Made by a program: the position numbers and the translations under genes. Shown here in pieces: positions 42,953-52,583 of a stretch of DNA of 64,000 nucleotides. Position 1 is the first letter of the stretch, and every line of letters starts with the position of its first letter. Under the pieces are notes generated by a model. That model ran no database searches. It was not told the DNA's origin and was given only the letters and a program-made list of their open reading frames with translations. Source of the DNA: Ectobacillus antri (GTDB lineage: Bacteria; Bacillota; Bacilli; Bacillales; Bacillaceae_G); NCBI RefSeq assembly GCF_003852715.1, contig NZ_RIAV01000014.1, positions 1-64,000 of the forward strand. Direction: 5' to 3'.

Positions 42953-44095
42953 ATGAAACTAGCAGTACACTTTGGAGCGGGAAATATTGGTCGGGGATTT
43001 ATTGGTGCACTTTTCTCGCAGTCTGGTTATCATGTAACTTTTGTGGATATTGCTGAGCAAATTATTGATAAACTGAATGAAGAAAAGAAATATCAAGTAA
43101 AGTTAGCAACAGATGCACAGGAATGCATGACGATTGAAAATGTATCGGGCTTAAATAATCTAAAGCAAGAAAAGGAAGTAATAGAAGCTATTCAACAAGC
43201 AACGTATTTGACCACAGCTATTGGTCCTAATATATTGCCGCGCATTGCACCACTAATTGCGAAAGGCTTGACTGAACGATTAAAAGTATCGAATGAAAAG
43301 TTATATATTATTGCATGTGAAAATCAAATCTCAGCAACAGATTTATTAAAAGGGTATATTCTAGAGAATATGGATGAAGAAACAAAACAAAAGTTGCAAA
43401 ATCGAGTATATTTCTTTAACTCAGCAGTAGACCGTATTGTACCTATTCAGGACAACCAGGGGTCGCTTGATGTACTTGTAGAACCTTATTTTGAATGGGT
43501 AGTGGAAACGAGTGAAACAATTCCTCCGATTGACGGAATGAAGATTGTTGCGAACCTTGCTCCATTTATTGAAAGAAAGCTATTCACAGTAAATACTGGA
43601 CATGCTGTCATTGCTTATCTTGGCTATCTCCAGGGAAAAGAAACAATCGATCAAACGTTGGTTGATGAAATGATTGCTAAACAAGTACACGCTACACTGA
43701 GTGAAACAGGGGCCTATTTGGTAAAACAATATAATCTAGACCCAGATGAACACCAGCAATATATCCATAAGATTATGAATCGTTTTAAAAATGCATATTT
43801 ACATGATGCTGTAACACGAGTAGGACGTTCTCCTTTACGTAAACTGGGACCGAACGACCGTTTAGTGCGCCCGGCAATTGAAGCGAATAAAGCGGGGCTT
43901 TCTTATGAACATCTTGCATATGCAATTGCAGCTGCCTTACTGTTTGATGATCAGCACGATGAAGAAGCAATCCAAATGCAAGAGATGATTAAACAACATG
44001 GCGTTTCCTATGTACTAAAAGAAGTCAGTGGACTAACAGAAGACAGTGAGATTACACAACAAGTCGTAAGTCATTACAATAACTTGAAGAAATAA
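42953..44095 (+). CDS. mtlD: Mannitol-1-phosphate 5-dehydrogenase
   Basis: Encodes 380 residues of the long-chain polyol dehydrogenase family. The N-terminal AVHFGAGNIGRGFIG is the NAD-binding loop, and ENQISATDLLKGYI, FFNSAVDRIVP and VNTGHAVIAYLG hold conserved catalytic and substrate positions. It oxidises mannitol 1-phosphate to fructose 6-phosphate. The start at 42953 follows GGA nine bases upstream; earlier ATGs overlap the mtlR stop. Confidence 0.93.
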   Translation: MKLAVHFGAGNIGRGFIGALFSQSGYHVTFVDIAEQIIDKLNEEKKYQVKLATDAQECMTIENVSGLNNLKQEKEVIEAIQQATYLTTAIGPNILPRIAPLIAKGLTERLKVSNEKLYIIACENQISATDLLKGYILENMDEETKQKLQNRVYFFNSAVDRIVPIQDNQGSLDVLVEPYFEWVVETSETIPPIDGMKIVANLAPFIERKLFTVNTGHAVIAYLGYLQGKETIDQTLVDEMIAKQVHATLSETGAYLVKQYNLDPDEHQQYIHKIMNRFKNAYLHDAVTRVGRSPLRKLGPNDRLVRPAIEANKAGLSYEHLAYAIAAALLFDDQHDEEAIQMQEMIKQHGVSYVLKEVSGLTEDSEITQQVVSHYNNLKK

Positions 44096-44250
44096 CTCGA
44101 ACTTGTATATCACAACTGATTATATATTTGCTAGATATCGTCTTTATTGTATGAAAGGAAAGCAATAAAGAACATGAACGGTAGTAGAATAAACTGCTAT
44201 ATACGTACAACTAGAAAAACCGACATTCTTTTTTTGGGTGGGAAAGAAGA

Positions 44251-44401
44251 ACGGGCAAATGCTAAAAGAGTTCTGCTTGTTTTACGATAATCCGGCGGCC
44301 GGTGCTATCTATAAGTGCATTGGATTTGAGGATATCACCATTTGGATGATGTATACGTATGAATGAGATGTAAAAAAGCACCGAACGCGGTGCTTTTTTT
44401 A
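44251..44401 (+). pseudogene. Duplicate 3' end of the GNAT gene with its terminator
   Basis: Codons from GQML through FCLFYDNPAAGAIYKCIGFED to the stop, plus the terminator, nearly repeat 38524-38680 with a few substitutions and a 9-base deletion. The two copies are direct repeats that bracket the mtl operon. 44096-44250 holds no gene. Confidence 0.9.
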
Positions 44402-44411
44402 GTACAGCGAG

Positions 44412-44639
44412 CTATGGAACGGTTACTGTGATGATTGTTAGAAAAAGAAGAAAAGCTAAAAATAATGAAATAAAGTTAACCCATCGATTGTTTTTGGAGA
44501 AAACAAAGTGTAGACAGGCAATGATGACAAATATCCATTTGGTAATGGTGTAGGGAATTCTGACTACTTCAGGTAAGAAAACAATCGTCATATAAAGTAG
44601 TACACCAAACATGAGTGAGGCTGTAATCATCCGTAGCAT
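44412..44639 (-). CDS. Small three-helix membrane protein
   Basis: Encodes 75 residues almost entirely hydrophobic, with helices near 5-22, 33-48 and 53-73. AAGGAGAC lies before the ATG. The gene converges on the duplicated GNAT terminator. Family not recognised. Confidence 0.5.
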   Translation of the reverse strand: MLRMITASLMFGVLLYMTIVFLPEVVRIPYTITKWIFVIIACLHFVFSKNNRWVNFISLFLAFLLFLTIITVTVP

Positions 44640-45015
44640 AAGCAGTCTCCTTATGAGAAATTCTCAAACCGGGCACACCTTTGCTGTTGTGTTAGCGCTG
44701 TAAACGAGATGACTCTCATGGTCTATCAGTTAATGTATATTTCGCTTTTAGTGTCAGAATTCGTTTAACGCTTTCATCCATGCGCGCTACCGGTAATTCA
44801 CCCATTTTTACGGCATGCAGTATAGGTTATTTGCTAGAATGGAAGATCAAAAAGGATTTAAAAAAAGAAAGCGTTGTTCACGCATGGAAGGATGCAAATG
44901 GCTTCAAGAAGAATTGATAATTTTATTTTCTGAATAATCAATATAACTTCGTTGACGTGGTTTCGCTTTTTCTATTATGATTTTTTTATAGGTGCAGAGA
45001 ATATGGAGGAACGCT
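44640..45015. other. 375-bp intergenic region upstream of kynU
   Basis: No intact gene. A short plus-strand frame ending DLKKESVVHAWKDANGF then stop (near 44845-44920) may be a gene tail. The last 65 bases hold the kynU promoter. Confidence 0.4.
44952..44981 (+). promoter_or_regulatory. Probable SigA promoter of kynU
   Basis: TTGACG and TATGAT with an 18-base spacer, 35 bases before the start codon. Confidence 0.55.
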
Positions 45016-46302
45016 ATGACGACAGAATTCTTGCGATATACATTAGATTACGCGAAGCAACTGGACAAGGAAGATATACTTCGGGATTTCCGAAACGAAT
45101 TTTATTTACAGCCGAATACGATCTATATGGATGGAAACTCACTGGGCCTTCTTTCGAAGCGAGCAGAAAAAACGCTGTTAGAATCGCTGGAGGATTGGAA
45201 GATTCATGGAATTGATGGCTGGATGCAGGGAAATCATCCATGGTTTTTTATGGCGGAAACATTAGGAGAGAAATTAGCGCCGCTCGTAGGTGCAGCGCCG
45301 GAGGAGGTTGTGGTAACTGGTTCTACAACGGTGAATCTCCATCAGCTTGTATCCACCTTTTATCAGCCAAAAGGAAAGCGCACCAAAATTTTAGCAGATG
45401 AATTGACGTTTCCATCAGATATTTATGCGCTGCAAAGTCAGTTACGCAATCATGGGTTCGATCCGGAAGATCATCTCATTCGTGTCAAAAGCCGGGATGG
45501 CAGATGTATCGAAGAGGATGATATTATTGCCGCTATGACCGATGATATTGCCCTTATTGTTTTACCTACTGTTCTGTATCGAAGCGGCCAAATTTTAGAT
45601 ATGAAACGACTCACACGGGAAGCGCATCAGCGCGGCATTTTAATCGGGTTTGATGGATGTCATTCCGTCGGAGCAATTCCGCATGCCTTTAGTGAGTGGG
45701 GCGTGGATTTCGCCTACTGGTGCAACTATAAGCACTTGAACGGCGGACCGGGCAGTGTGGGCGGATTATATGTAAACCGTAAACACTTTGGGACAATGCC
45801 AGGACTTGCGGGCTGGTTCGGATCGACAAAGGAAAAGCAATTTGATATGGAGCATACGTTTACACCCGCGCAATCGGCAGGCGCTTATCAAATTGGAACA
45901 CCGCATGTGCTCAGCTGTGCACCGCTACTCGGTTCGTTGGAGATTTTTGCGGAGGCAGGTATTGAAAATATTAGAGAAAAGTCTTTGAAAATCAATCAAT
46001 ACCTGATGGATTTGATTGAACATGAATTACCTGATATGGGCTTTGTCATTGGAAACCCAAGAGAAGATGTCAGACGCGGCGGTCATATTAGTCTTGAACA
46101 TGAAGAAGCCGCAAGAATCTGCAAGTCACTAAAAGAGCATGGCATCATTCCAGATTTCCGCGCGCCCAACATCATCCGCTTAGCGCCGGTTGCCTTGTAT
46201 TCTTCGTATGCCGAAGTGTGGCAGGTTGTTCAAGTCTTAAAAACCATCATGACAGAAAAGCATTATAAAAAATACCCAAATACACGAGAGGTAGTAGCTT
46301 AA
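45016..46302 (+). CDS. kynU: Kynureninase
   Basis: Encodes 428 residues, typical length. It is a PLP fold-type I enzyme; the Schiff-base lysine is K239 in [31 protein letters not shown] and [11 protein letters not shown] are conserved. It converts kynurenine to anthranilate, or 3-hydroxykynurenine to 3-hydroxyanthranilate, in tryptophan degradation. GGAGGAACG decides the start. No kynA or kynB is adjacent, unlike the usual Bacillus kyn operon, so the pathway may be split or incomplete. Confidence 0.95.
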   Translation: MTTEFLRYTLDYAKQLDKEDILRDFRNEFYLQPNTIYMDGNSLGLLSKRAEKTLLESLEDWKIHGIDGWMQGNHPWFFMAETLGEKLAPLVGAAPEEVVVTGSTTVNLHQLVSTFYQPKGKRTKILADELTFPSDIYALQSQLRNHGFDPEDHLIRVKSRDGRCIEEDDIIAAMTDDIALIVLPTVLYRSGQILDMKRLTREAHQRGILIGFDGCHSVGAIPHAFSEWGVDFAYWCNYKHLNGGPGSVGGLYVNRKHFGTMPGLAGWFGSTKEKQFDMEHTFTPAQSAGAYQIGTPHVLSCAPLLGSLEIFAEAGIENIREKSLKINQYLMDLIEHELPDMGFVIGNPREDVRRGGHISLEHEEAARICKSLKEHGIIPDFRAPNIIRLAPVALYSSYAEVWQVVQVLKTIMTEKHYKKYPNTREVVA

Positions 46303-46321
46303 TCATCTGTTGTGTATAGTG

Positions 46322-46358
46322 AAACACCGCTGGGAAGCTATGCCTGGCGGTGTTTTTT
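46322..46358 (+). terminator. Terminator of kynU
   Basis: AACACCGC pairs with GCGGTGTT, then TTTT; the 16-base loop adds weaker pairing. Confidence 0.8.
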
Positions 46359-46396
46359 AATAGCAGATGTAATATGGTAAGCTCGTATTCAAACAA

Positions 46397-47010
46397 CGCC
46401 TCCCGGCCACGAGGGAGAGTAAATCTGAGGTTAGGTGCCCCGCGAGAGGGTCTCGCGGCCCACGAGGGAGAGCAAATCTGAGGTTAGGTGCCCCGCGAGA
46501 GCGTCTCCTGGATCACGTGCGAGGGCAAATCTAGGTTTAGGTGCCCCGCGAGAGCGTCTTGCGGCCCACGAGGGATGGTACATCTGAGGTTAGGTGCCCC
46601 GCGAGAGCGTCTTGAGGAACACGAGGGAGGGTAAATCTAGGTTTAGGTGTCCCGCGAGAGCGTCTTGCGGCCCACGAGGGAGGGTAAATCTAGGTTTAGG
46701 TGTCCCGCAAGAGCGTCTTGAGGAACACGAGGGAGAGTAAATCTGGGTTTAGGTGCCCCGCGAGAGCGTCTTGCGGCCCACGAGGGATGGTACATCTGAG
46801 GTTAGGTGCCCCGCGAGAGCGTCTTGCGGCCCACGAGGGATGGTAAATCTAGGTTTAGGTGTCCCGCGAGAGCGTCTTGCGGCCCACGAGGGAGGGTAAA
46901 TCTGAGGTTAGGTGTCCCGCAAGAGCGTCTTGCGGATAACGAGGGATGGTAAATCTAGGTTTAGGTGCCCCGCGAGAGCGTCTTGCGGCCCACGAGGGAG
47001 GGTAAATCTG
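46397..47010. repeat. 53-bp tandem repeat array, about 11.6 units
   Basis: Units of 53 bp, core CGTCTTGCGGCCCACGAGGG and TAAATCTGAGGTTAGGTG, then CCCCGCGAGAG. Units differ at a few recurring sites (GAGGTTAGG or TAGGTTTAGG; GGCCCACG or GGAACACG). All units lie in one orientation and contain no unique spacers. The period is not a multiple of three and no long frame crosses it, so it is noncoding. It sits between the kynU terminator and an IS3 remnant. Confidence 0.9.
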
Positions 47011-47165
47011 ACCGCAATATTGTTCATCCCTGCAATTCTAAGTTTATTGACGTATAAGACTTATCAAAATGAACACACCCATTGATACAAATAAAAGACC
47101 CGCCAAATTATGAATAACAACTAGAACGATGAAAACAGGCAAGACTGAAACATTTTTCAGTGGCA

Positions 47166-47832
47166 TAGATGAACAACACCAACAGACAACCTCTGATGAA
47201 CAAGATGGGGCTGAAGAGCCTCGTACGCATGAAGAAATACCGTTCCTATCGAGGCAATGTCGGGAAGGTTGCCCTGAATCTTTTGGAACGTAACTTTATG
47301 GCCACGAGACCAAATGAGAAGTGGGTGACGGATGTAACCGAGTTCCACTTGCACGGGGAGAAACTCTACCTCTCGCCTGTCTTAGACCTGTATAACGGAG
47401 AAATTATTGTGTATAACGTCAAGTCTCGGCCTGTGTATGAACTCGTCTCAGAGATGTTGGATCTGGCTTTTGAGCGCCTTCCAGAAAGACACTCTCTCAT
47501 TCTGCATTCTGACCAGGGTTGGTACTATCAAATGGCGTAGTATCAAACGGCATTGAAGGAGCAAAACATCCAACAAAGCATGTCCCGCAAGGGCAATTGC
47601 CTCGATAATGCCGTCATGGAAAACTTCTTCGGCTTACTGAAGAGTGAGCTCCTGTATCACGAGGAGTTTGAAAGCATGGAGCATTTCAGACAGGAATTGG
47701 ATCAATATATCTACTACTACAACCATAAACGGATCAAGGCAAAATTAAAGGGCATGAGCCCGGTTCAATACCGGTCTCATGCCCAACAGGCTGCCTGACA
47801 CGCCCGTATCTAACTTTTGGGGGCCAGTTCAG
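47166..47832 (+). mobile_element. IS3-family (IS150 group) remnant
   Basis: Contains the OrfB remnant and, at 47805-47832, a right end reading CTAACTTTTGGGGGCCAGTT, which resembles IS150-group terminal repeats. The left end, OrfA and the N-terminal part of OrfB are absent. The left break is near 47165. Confidence 0.7.
47169..47798 (+). pseudogene. IS3-family transposase OrfB, truncated with internal stop
   Basis: The frame carries the rve integrase domain: [10 protein letters not shown] (first Asp), [13 protein letters not shown] (second Asp) and [19 protein letters not shown] (Glu), then [26 protein letters not shown] at 47538-47540 interrupts it two residues after GWYYQ, in an otherwise continuous frame. 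OrfA and about the first hundred residues are missing, so it is inactive. Confidence 0.85.
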
Positions 47833-48458
47833 AAAGGGGCTGACCCAAAACGCTAACGCGTTTTGAGGTCTGCCCCTCTGTTTTTTTACATAAAATAAAA
47901 AAACCGCTCGCTATCTGTTAGAATGGAGTCACCACAACAACACCTAACATAAGAACAGGAGCGATTCTTCTATGAAACATCAACATGTTTCTTTTAAAGA
48001 GTATACCATGAACAACCTCTCTCTACCAACCAATTTGGCAGACCTTATTCCACAAGATAACATGGCTCGTGTGGTTCATGACATGTTGGAAGGTATTCCG
48101 CTAGAAACTTTTTTAACGTTCTACAAAGGCGGAGGGACTTCTTCCTATCACCCAAAAATGATGACTAAAATTATTCTCTATGCCTACACCCAGAAAATGT
48201 ACCATGGCAGAGAAATTGCTCGCCAGCTGGAAGTGCACCTTCCTCTCATGTGGCTCAGTGGATTTCAAAAACCAGATTTTCGTTCTATCAATCGATTTCG
48301 TTCCGAAAAAAGCTGCGAGAGATCGAAAAACGCTTAAATTAGCTTGAAATGTAGCAGGAATGAGAAGCTTGTAAGGGGCAAAAATAGATAATTATGTAAA
48401 AAACAAAAGAACTGATTCCAAAAGTCCGCTTTTAGCGGACTTTTGGGTCAGCTCCTTT
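47833..48458 (+). mobile_element. Internally deleted IS1182-like element, 626 bp
   Basis: Terminal inverted repeats AAAGGGGCTGACCCAAAA (47833-47850) and its complement at 48441-48458 match at 17 of 18 positions. Between them lie the transposase 5' end and, joined to it, the last few codons and a hairpin (48419-48448). About 1 kb of the transposase is missing. It abuts the end of the IS3 remnant. Both ends remain, so it may be mobile in trans. Confidence 0.8.
47972..48337 (+). pseudogene. IS1182-like transposase, N-terminal part
   Basis: About 110 residues (MKHQHVSFKEYTMNNLSLPTN; LIPQDNMARVVHDMLEGIP; DFRSINRFRSE) are the N-terminal domain of IS1182-family transposases. After FRSE the frame reads into a joined 3' end, whose alternative frame encodes KKLREIEKRLN. 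The DDE domain is absent. Confidence 0.8.
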
Positions 48459-49226
48459 ATTTTTTCGATGAATGTATAGAGAAAATATCAACAAAAGTGG
48501 AACGAGATACATACATATGTCTTACCTCGATTCTTTCCTATGTTACGAATGAATTGTATATCGCTTTTCGTCTGATGATGTTACGTACTGAGATAAAACG
48601 TAAGCAATAACTGCATCTGTTTCAGCGTGATACCATAGCTATAGCCCAAAGCCTTGAAACAGGAGGGGCTACGTCAGTACTGAAAGCTATGTTGTATATT
48701 ATCGAATTGATAAATTTGAGAAGCTTTACATGATCGTTACTTATGGAACTAAAATGATAGGTGAATTGAACAAAGAAGGATAATATGATGTAATCATTAT
48801 AAACATATTATGGAAAGGTGTGCCTAACATGACAGAAACATTGGTCCTCATGACAAGCGATCAAATGGAAGTGTGTATTGAACTCTATATAATGAAATTT
48901 GGACATACCTAGCTGCGAAATGTAGGTACGTTATTTAATAAACTCGCTTCAATGCGTTACTTTAAAAAGTTAAACCATTATTCGGAGTGGACAGTCCTGA
49001 AAAATTACGAGACCTAATTTCAAAAACAGAATTTTCTATCGAAAGAGGATATAGCACTTAATTCCACATAATTCCATATTTTTGTTGTTTATTGGTATTG
49101 AGGAAATAAGAACCTTACGTTAATGCAGGATTTCTAATCTAATACAGAGATCACAAGTGACAAAAAGTGCAGACTTTGTTAACAGCATTATTTCAATAAT
49201 CTTAATAGACTAAGGGGGAAACAAAT
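48459..49226. other. 770-bp region with decayed gene fragments
   Basis: No intact gene. A plus-strand fragment ending YVVYYRIDKFEKLYMIVTYG and a few more codons stops at 48783; a GNAT-like start follows (listed separately). The rest, including 48913-49200, has stops in all frames. Confidence 0.5.
48829..48912 (+). pseudogene. GNAT-like N-terminal remnant
   Basis: After GGAAAGGTG, a frame of 27 codons reads VLMTSDQMEVCIELYIMKFG and ends at TAG, similar to the start of GNAT acetyltransferases (SDQMEQCIELY). The following ~160 bases contain LFNKLASMRYFKKL in frame but with further stops. Confidence 0.35.
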
Positions 49227-49907
49227 TTGACTAAAATAATGGTTGTGGATGATGAGGACCACATCCGTGAACTTGTCCGCTTATACCTTGATGATGAGGG
49301 TTTTGATATTATCGAAAAATCAAATGGGGCGCAAGCTTTGCAGTACGCGGAGAATCACCCGGTGGACCTTATTATTTTGGACATCATGATGCCTAAGATG
49401 GATGGATGGACCTTATGCAAGGAACTCCGTGAAATAACAGAAATCCCGATTTTGATGATTACTTCCAAGGGAGAATCTGAGGACAAAATCAAAGGGTTTA
49501 GGTTAGGGACAGATGATTATTTAGTCAAGCCTTTTGACCCGGTTGAGCTAGTTCTCAGGGTAAAGGCGCTGCTTAAGCGCTATCGAATTGCTTCGTCAAA
49601 TGTCATCAGGTTGGGTGATATAGAACTTGATCGAAAAACCTACCAGGTAATTTATAAAGACGGAAACAGGTTGACCATACCGATGAAAGAGTTTGAGCTT
49701 CTTTACAAACTAGGAAGCTATCCTGGCCAGCTCTTTACTCGTGATAACCTTATTGAGCAAATTTGGGGAATGGATTACGAAGGGGATGAAAGGACTGTAG
49801 ATGTCCATATTAAACGTCTTAGGGAGCGATTTGTGAGTTTCGAGTTGGATTTCAAAATTGTCACCATTCGTGGGCTGGGGTATCGATTGGAGGTGTATCG
49901 GAATTAA
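49227..49907 (+). CDS. OmpR/PhoB-family response regulator
   Basis: Encodes 226 residues: receiver domain with acidic pocket VVDDED, phospho-acceptor D52 in IILDIMMPKMDG, switch T and K in MITSKG and LVKPFDP, and a C-terminal winged helix (FTRDNLIEQIWGMDYEGDERTVDVHIKRLRERF). The start is TTG after AAGGGGGAAA. It is followed at once by its kinase and then a MacAB-like export operon, which it probably controls. Confidence 0.92.
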   Translation: MTKIMVVDDEDHIRELVRLYLDDEGFDIIEKSNGAQALQYAENHPVDLIILDIMMPKMDGWTLCKELREITEIPILMITSKGESEDKIKGFRLGTDDYLVKPFDPVELVLRVKALLKRYRIASSNVIRLGDIELDRKTYQVIYKDGNRLTIPMKEFELLYKLGSYPGQLFTRDNLIEQIWGMDYEGDERTVDVHIKRLRERFVSFELDFKIVTIRGLGYRLEVYRN

Positions 49908-51267
49908 GTCGCTTTATTCTCGAATTGTCGTGATTTATGTAAGCACCGTAATCTTTAGTTTATTAGTAGCTTATCTTGGAACCAATATTTTGTATCATAA
50001 CCATGCTCAGGATGAGATGCGCAATACGCTAATTCATAATGGAAAAAAGGCCCTTGAAATCTACCAGGCAACTAAATCGGAGGATCTGCGCGCTTTTATG
50101 AAGGCTTACTCGGGAACTTCAGGGACTCGTTTGCAGCTATATAATCAGGCTGGAGATGAACTTCTCCTGGACGAAGATTTAAAAGTTAGGAAAGCTTATG
50201 TAGACACGGTACTAAACGGGAACACTACGGACAATTTTAAGGGTTTTATCACACATGTTCCGTTTGTGGGAATCCCCTTTGAAGAAAACGGGGAAAAGTA
50301 TGCCATTTTTTTGAGCATTGAGAATAATAAGTTTGAAGAACAGCTGATGAGTGCAATTGTTCTCATGTACATAGTCGTCTTATTCGTTGGCAGTCTTTTC
50401 ATCATTATTGCCGCCCGATATGTGGTTAATCCGCTTGTAAAGCTGACGGAAGCAACGAAAAAAATGTCTAAGGGGAATTTTAATGTGGTTCTGCCGATGA
50501 AACGAAAGGATGAGATTGGAACCTTAAGTTCGAGTTTTAATGCCATGGCAAAGGAACTTGGAAACCTTGATCAAATGCGGCGGGAATTTGTCTCCAACGT
50601 ATCTCACGAAATCCAATCTCCCTTAACCTCGATTACTGGATTTTCGAAAGCATTAAAGCAAAAAAAGCTTAGTGAAGAAAGCCGTATACGATATTTGGGT
50701 ATCATTGAACAGGAAAGCGCACGATTATCACGACTGGCCAGGAACCTGCTTCACCTGTCGCATCTGCAGCACGAGCAGCTACAACTTAATCTCTCAATAT
50801 TTCGGCTGGATGAGCAGCTGAGAAATTTGACAATTGGCTTGGAGCCACAATGGTCAGAGAAGCAAATCGCAATAAATATTGAGCTGCCTCCCATTACCAT
50901 CGAAGCGGACGAAGATCAAATCAAGCAGGTATGGACGAATCTAATGACTAACAGCATCAAATTTACACCCGCTTATGGAAAAATTTCAATAAAAGCCGAA
51001 GTCAATGATAATTTAATTTCCATTACTATTACCGATACAGGCCCAGGTATACCTGAAGAAGAAAGGAGGGAGATCTTTAAGCCATTCTACAAAGTGGATA
51101 AGTCTCGTGATTCCTCGGTGAAGGGAAATGGCTTAGGCTTATCGATTGTAAAGCAAATTGTAGATCTTCACCAAGGCGATATTTCAGTTAACGAAGGACC
51201 AAATGGCGGGGCAGAATTCCATGTAACTTTGCCAATTAAACAGGAACAAAAAACACGCTTAGACTAG
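49903..51267 (+). CDS. Sensor histidine kinase with apparent AUU start
   Basis: Two helices (about 6-28 and 148-170) flank an extracellular sensor of about 115 residues, then HAMP, the HisKA box FVSNVSHEIQSPLTSITGFSK (H235) and HATPase motifs (WTNLMTNSIKFTP, DTGPGIPEEERREIF, GNGLGLSIVKQIV). The frame has no ATG, GTG or TTG with a ribosome site near the expected start. ATT at 49903, just before KSLYSRIV, has GGAGGTG seven bases upstream and overlaps the regulator stop, so AUU initiation is likely. A TTG at 49858 is possible but unsupported. Confidence 0.85.
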   Translation: MKSLYSRIVVIYVSTVIFSLLVAYLGTNILYHNHAQDEMRNTLIHNGKKALEIYQATKSEDLRAFMKAYSGTSGTRLQLYNQAGDELLLDEDLKVRKAYVDTVLNGNTTDNFKGFITHVPFVGIPFEENGEKYAIFLSIENNKFEEQLMSAIVLMYIVVLFVGSLFIIIAARYVVNPLVKLTEATKKMSKGNFNVVLPMKRKDEIGTLSSSFNAMAKELGNLDQMRREFVSNVSHEIQSPLTSITGFSKALKQKKLSEESRIRYLGIIEQESARLSRLARNLLHLSHLQHEQLQLNLSIFRLDEQLRNLTIGLEPQWSEKQIAINIELPPITIEADEDQIKQVWTNLMTNSIKFTPAYGKISIKAEVNDNLISITITDTGPGIPEEERREIFKPFYKVDKSRDSSVKGNGLGLSIVKQIVDLHQGDISVNEGPNGGAEFHVTLPIKQEQKTRLD

Positions 51268-51282
51268 CGTGTTTTTTTTAGG
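51250..51282 (+). terminator. Terminator of the two-component operon
   Basis: AAACACGCT pairs with AGCGTGTTT, followed by a T-run. Confidence 0.85.
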
Positions 51283-51370
51283 TTCATATTGGGTTCATAA
51301 TGTATCGGTAAACTTTAGAAATAAATGAGGAGGTTGATAGTTTTGATAGTTTATAAAGCGGGGCACGATC

Positions 51371-51610
51371 ATGAAGGAATATAAATGGATTTTTTTACCT
51401 TTTGTATTTGCGGCTATTCTCATGATTGGTCCATTAAATGTTTTTATTAAAAGAGTCCTAGTTATCTTTACATTTGGTTCTATCCTCTGGTCGATTTTTA
51501 ATTTGTTAAAACAACCAGTGCTATCTTTTAAAAAAATGATACTAGGAATCCTGATTGCGTTGATTTCAATAATGATTATCATCTTGTCCATATATAAAAC
51601 GGGATGGTAA
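51371..51610 (+). CDS. Small membrane protein, unknown
   Basis: Encodes 79 residues with three hydrophobic segments (6-24, 27-45, 55-75) and short basic loops. The ribosome site is weak (GGGGC, nine bases upstream). It lies between the two-component operon and the exporter operon; a role with either is possible. Family not recognised. Confidence 0.5.
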   Translation: MKEYKWIFLPFVFAAILMIGPLNVFIKRVLVIFTFGSILWSIFNLLKQPVLSFKKMILGILIALISIMIIILSIYKTGW

Positions 51611-51719
51611 AAGTCCCTGAGACTCCGTATATGTCAGGGATGGATTTATTTGGCGAGTTCATATTGAGTTCATATTTAGGATTTAAAGTAAGACTACACA
51701 AGAAAATGGGGGGAAGAAA

Positions 51720-52583
51720 ATGAAACAAAAAAAGAAAAGTAAAAAGAAAATCGTAATCTGGTCCATCGTGGGATTGTTAGCTGCTTTCTTTGTTACAGGG
51801 GCAATTTTTAAACCAAAAGAAGTGGATGCATCTGAAAAAGAAAAAGCGATAATTGGTGATATTACCACGTACTACAGTTTTTCAGGGGCAGTAGAGGCAA
51901 AAAACAGGAAAACCATCACAAGTAATGCTCCAATGCAAATAGAAGAAATTAAGGTTCATGTCGGAGACCAAGTAAAAAGCGGTGATGTATTAATCGTCAC
52001 TAAACAAGGTGATAAGATAAAGGCTTCAATAGATGGAGAAATTTCGAAACTAGATGTGGAAGAAAATACTGAGGTCATGTCAGGAGCACCTCTGATTGAA
52101 ATCGTTGACTATTCTGCCTTACAAACCACTGTTAAGGTCGACGAATATGACTTGAAGTATTTAAACGTAGGTAAAGAGGTCGAGGTCACCCTCAATGCAC
52201 TTGAAAAAGTAATAAAAGGAACGGTATCTGCCATCTCAAAGGAAGCAACCTACGAAAACGGAGTTTCCTATTTTACAGCAACCATTGACCTAGTTCACGA
52301 TAATGCCATCAAAGTTGGCATGAGTACAGAGGCAAAAATACTCAAACAAAGAGCAATTGGGGTTACTACTCTTTCAATGAAGGCCATCCAGTTTGATAGC
52401 AAGAATAAATCGTATGTTTTAATTCCCTCTGAAAAGGGAGCTCCAACTAAAAAATATATTCAAATTGGCATTAATGACGGGACCACAAGCGAAATTAAAA
52501 GCGGTTTAAAAGCGGGCGAAGAAGTAGTAATTGCCAACCAAGAAAATAATCCAGCGGCTATGATGCATGGAGGGAATGAATAA
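51720..52583 (+). CDS. MacA/YknX-like efflux adaptor (membrane fusion protein)
   Basis: Encodes 287 residues. After a basic N terminus a single helix (IVIWSIVGLLAAFFVTGAIF) anchors it; then come split biotinyl-lipoyl motifs (APMQIEEIKVHVGDQVKSGDVL; GEISKLDVEENTEVMSGAPLIEI) and beta-barrel domains. It pairs with the MacB-type ATPase and permease that follow, as YknX does in B. subtilis, to form an ABC exporter. GGGGGGAAG precedes the ATG. The stop and the next start share a base. Confidence 0.85.
   Translation: MKQKKKSKKKIVIWSIVGLLAAFFVTGAIFKPKEVDASEKEKAIIGDITTYYSFSGAVEAKNRKTITSNAPMQIEEIKVHVGDQVKSGDVLIVTKQGDKIKASIDGEISKLDVEENTEVMSGAPLIEIVDYSALQTTVKVDEYDLKYLNVGKEVEVTLNALEKVIKGTVSAISKEATYENGVSYFTATIDLVHDNAIKVGMSTEAKILKQRAIGVTTLSMKAIQFDSKNKSYVLIPSEKGAPTKKYIQIGINDGTTSEIKSGLKAGEEVVIANQENNPAAMMHGGNE

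Noticed and set aside
46397-47010. CRISPR array
   Set aside because: Units are contiguous and nearly identical over their whole 53 bp. There are no unique spacers and no cas genes.
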